64,000 bases of DNA from Channallabes apus. Taxonomy: Eukaryota > Chordata > Actinopteri > Siluriformes > Clariidae. Below are positions 63,901-64,000 of the stretch, in pieces. The notes under the pieces were generated by a model that was not told the origin of the DNA, searched no databases, and was given only the letters and a program-made list of their open reading frames with translations. Position numbers and translations under genes: made by a program. The stretch spans positions 12,735,206 through 12,799,205 of the forward strand of contig CM060105.1 of NCBI GenBank assembly GCA_030522415.1, in the 5' to 3' direction. Each line of letters opens with the position of its first letter. Positions within the stretch are counted from its first letter, which is position 1.

Positions 63901-64000
63901 GGGGAGACACAGCTAATCTGTTCTACGGGTAGAGTATATGTCAGGAGGTGATGATCTGTGATATCATCACTTTGAGGTATGATCTCTATATTAGAGACAT
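60959..64000 (-). mobile_element. L2-clade LINE, 5' part beyond window
   Basis: The 3' end is at 60959 with an (AATTC)n run and GTTTATATAGCACTTTTAAC-type sequence. The 3' UTR (61000-61730) matches that at 4868-5335 but includes about 120 bp absent there. The pol frame extends to the right edge. Confidence 0.92.
61731..64000 (-). pseudogene. L2 reverse transcriptase, nearly complete, two frame breaks
   Basis: The C-terminal 449 codons (63080-61731) are open: [72 protein letters not shown], the catalytic [12 protein letters not shown] box, [16 protein letters not shown] and [17 protein letters not shown]. The upstream part (63696-63082, RYKDSMCSYRQAL-like linker to PLLKKI) is joined by a frame break at a T-run near 63090, and a third part (63998-63718) by another at the T-run near 63712. 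Both breaks are homopolymer length changes. The endonuclease lies off the right edge. Confidence 0.9.

Overview
The window is vertebrate nuclear DNA, very probably from a ray-finned fish. The evidence is spliced exons with GT/AG borders, long CA/GT and AT microsatellites, and a dense mix of fish-type transposable elements (Tc1/mariner, L2, Rex1/Babar-like and RTE LINEs, DANA/Mermaid-like and tRNA-headed SINEs, Ty3/gypsy, DIRS, hAT and PIF/Harbinger). I cannot name the species. There are no operons, prokaryotic genes, CRISPR arrays or rRNA genes.

The host content is easy to miss because every host exon is short. On the minus strand I can assemble a gene of the SP100/SP140/AIRE family from 13 coding exons spread over 36618-8507. 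It encodes an HSR (Sp100/CARD-like) domain (exons 1-2), a lysine-rich linker, a run of small phase-1 exons, a SAND domain (20375-20295, 9353-9220, 9128-9084) and the first half of a PHD finger (8634-8507). All splice phases agree and no stop interrupts the 1352 coding nt read; the 3' end lies off the left edge or is lost. Upstream on the same strand, 59715-59617 and 56444-56385 are the last two exons of a second gene with a bromodomain C-terminus. The locus therefore looks like a head-to-tail SP140-like gene pair.

Layout: 1-8500, repeats with a nested TA-flanked element (1292-3956) and stacked L2/RTE fragments. 8507-36618, the first gene; its SAND-splitting intron is almost entirely one old Tc1 element (9639-20044) filled with a DIRS element, a solo LTR carrying a full-length LINE, and a Harbinger-like remnant. 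25147-35218 is a tandem segmental duplication with a unit of about 5 kb (two units plus a partial third). It contains decayed gypsy sequence and has copied an in-frame exon pair of the gene. 36850-56380, intergenic DNA with a near-complete gypsy element (39172-43321), MITEs, Tc1 copies and a hAT element. 56385-64000, the 3' end of the second gene, a broken LINE, a CpG-bearing promoter-like stretch and the 3' part of an L2 LINE that runs off the right edge.

The main interest is (1) the hidden nuclear-body gene and its duplicated half-SAND exons, (2) the DIRS element with a textbook internal complementary region but a ruined core, and (3) several unusual insertion junctions.
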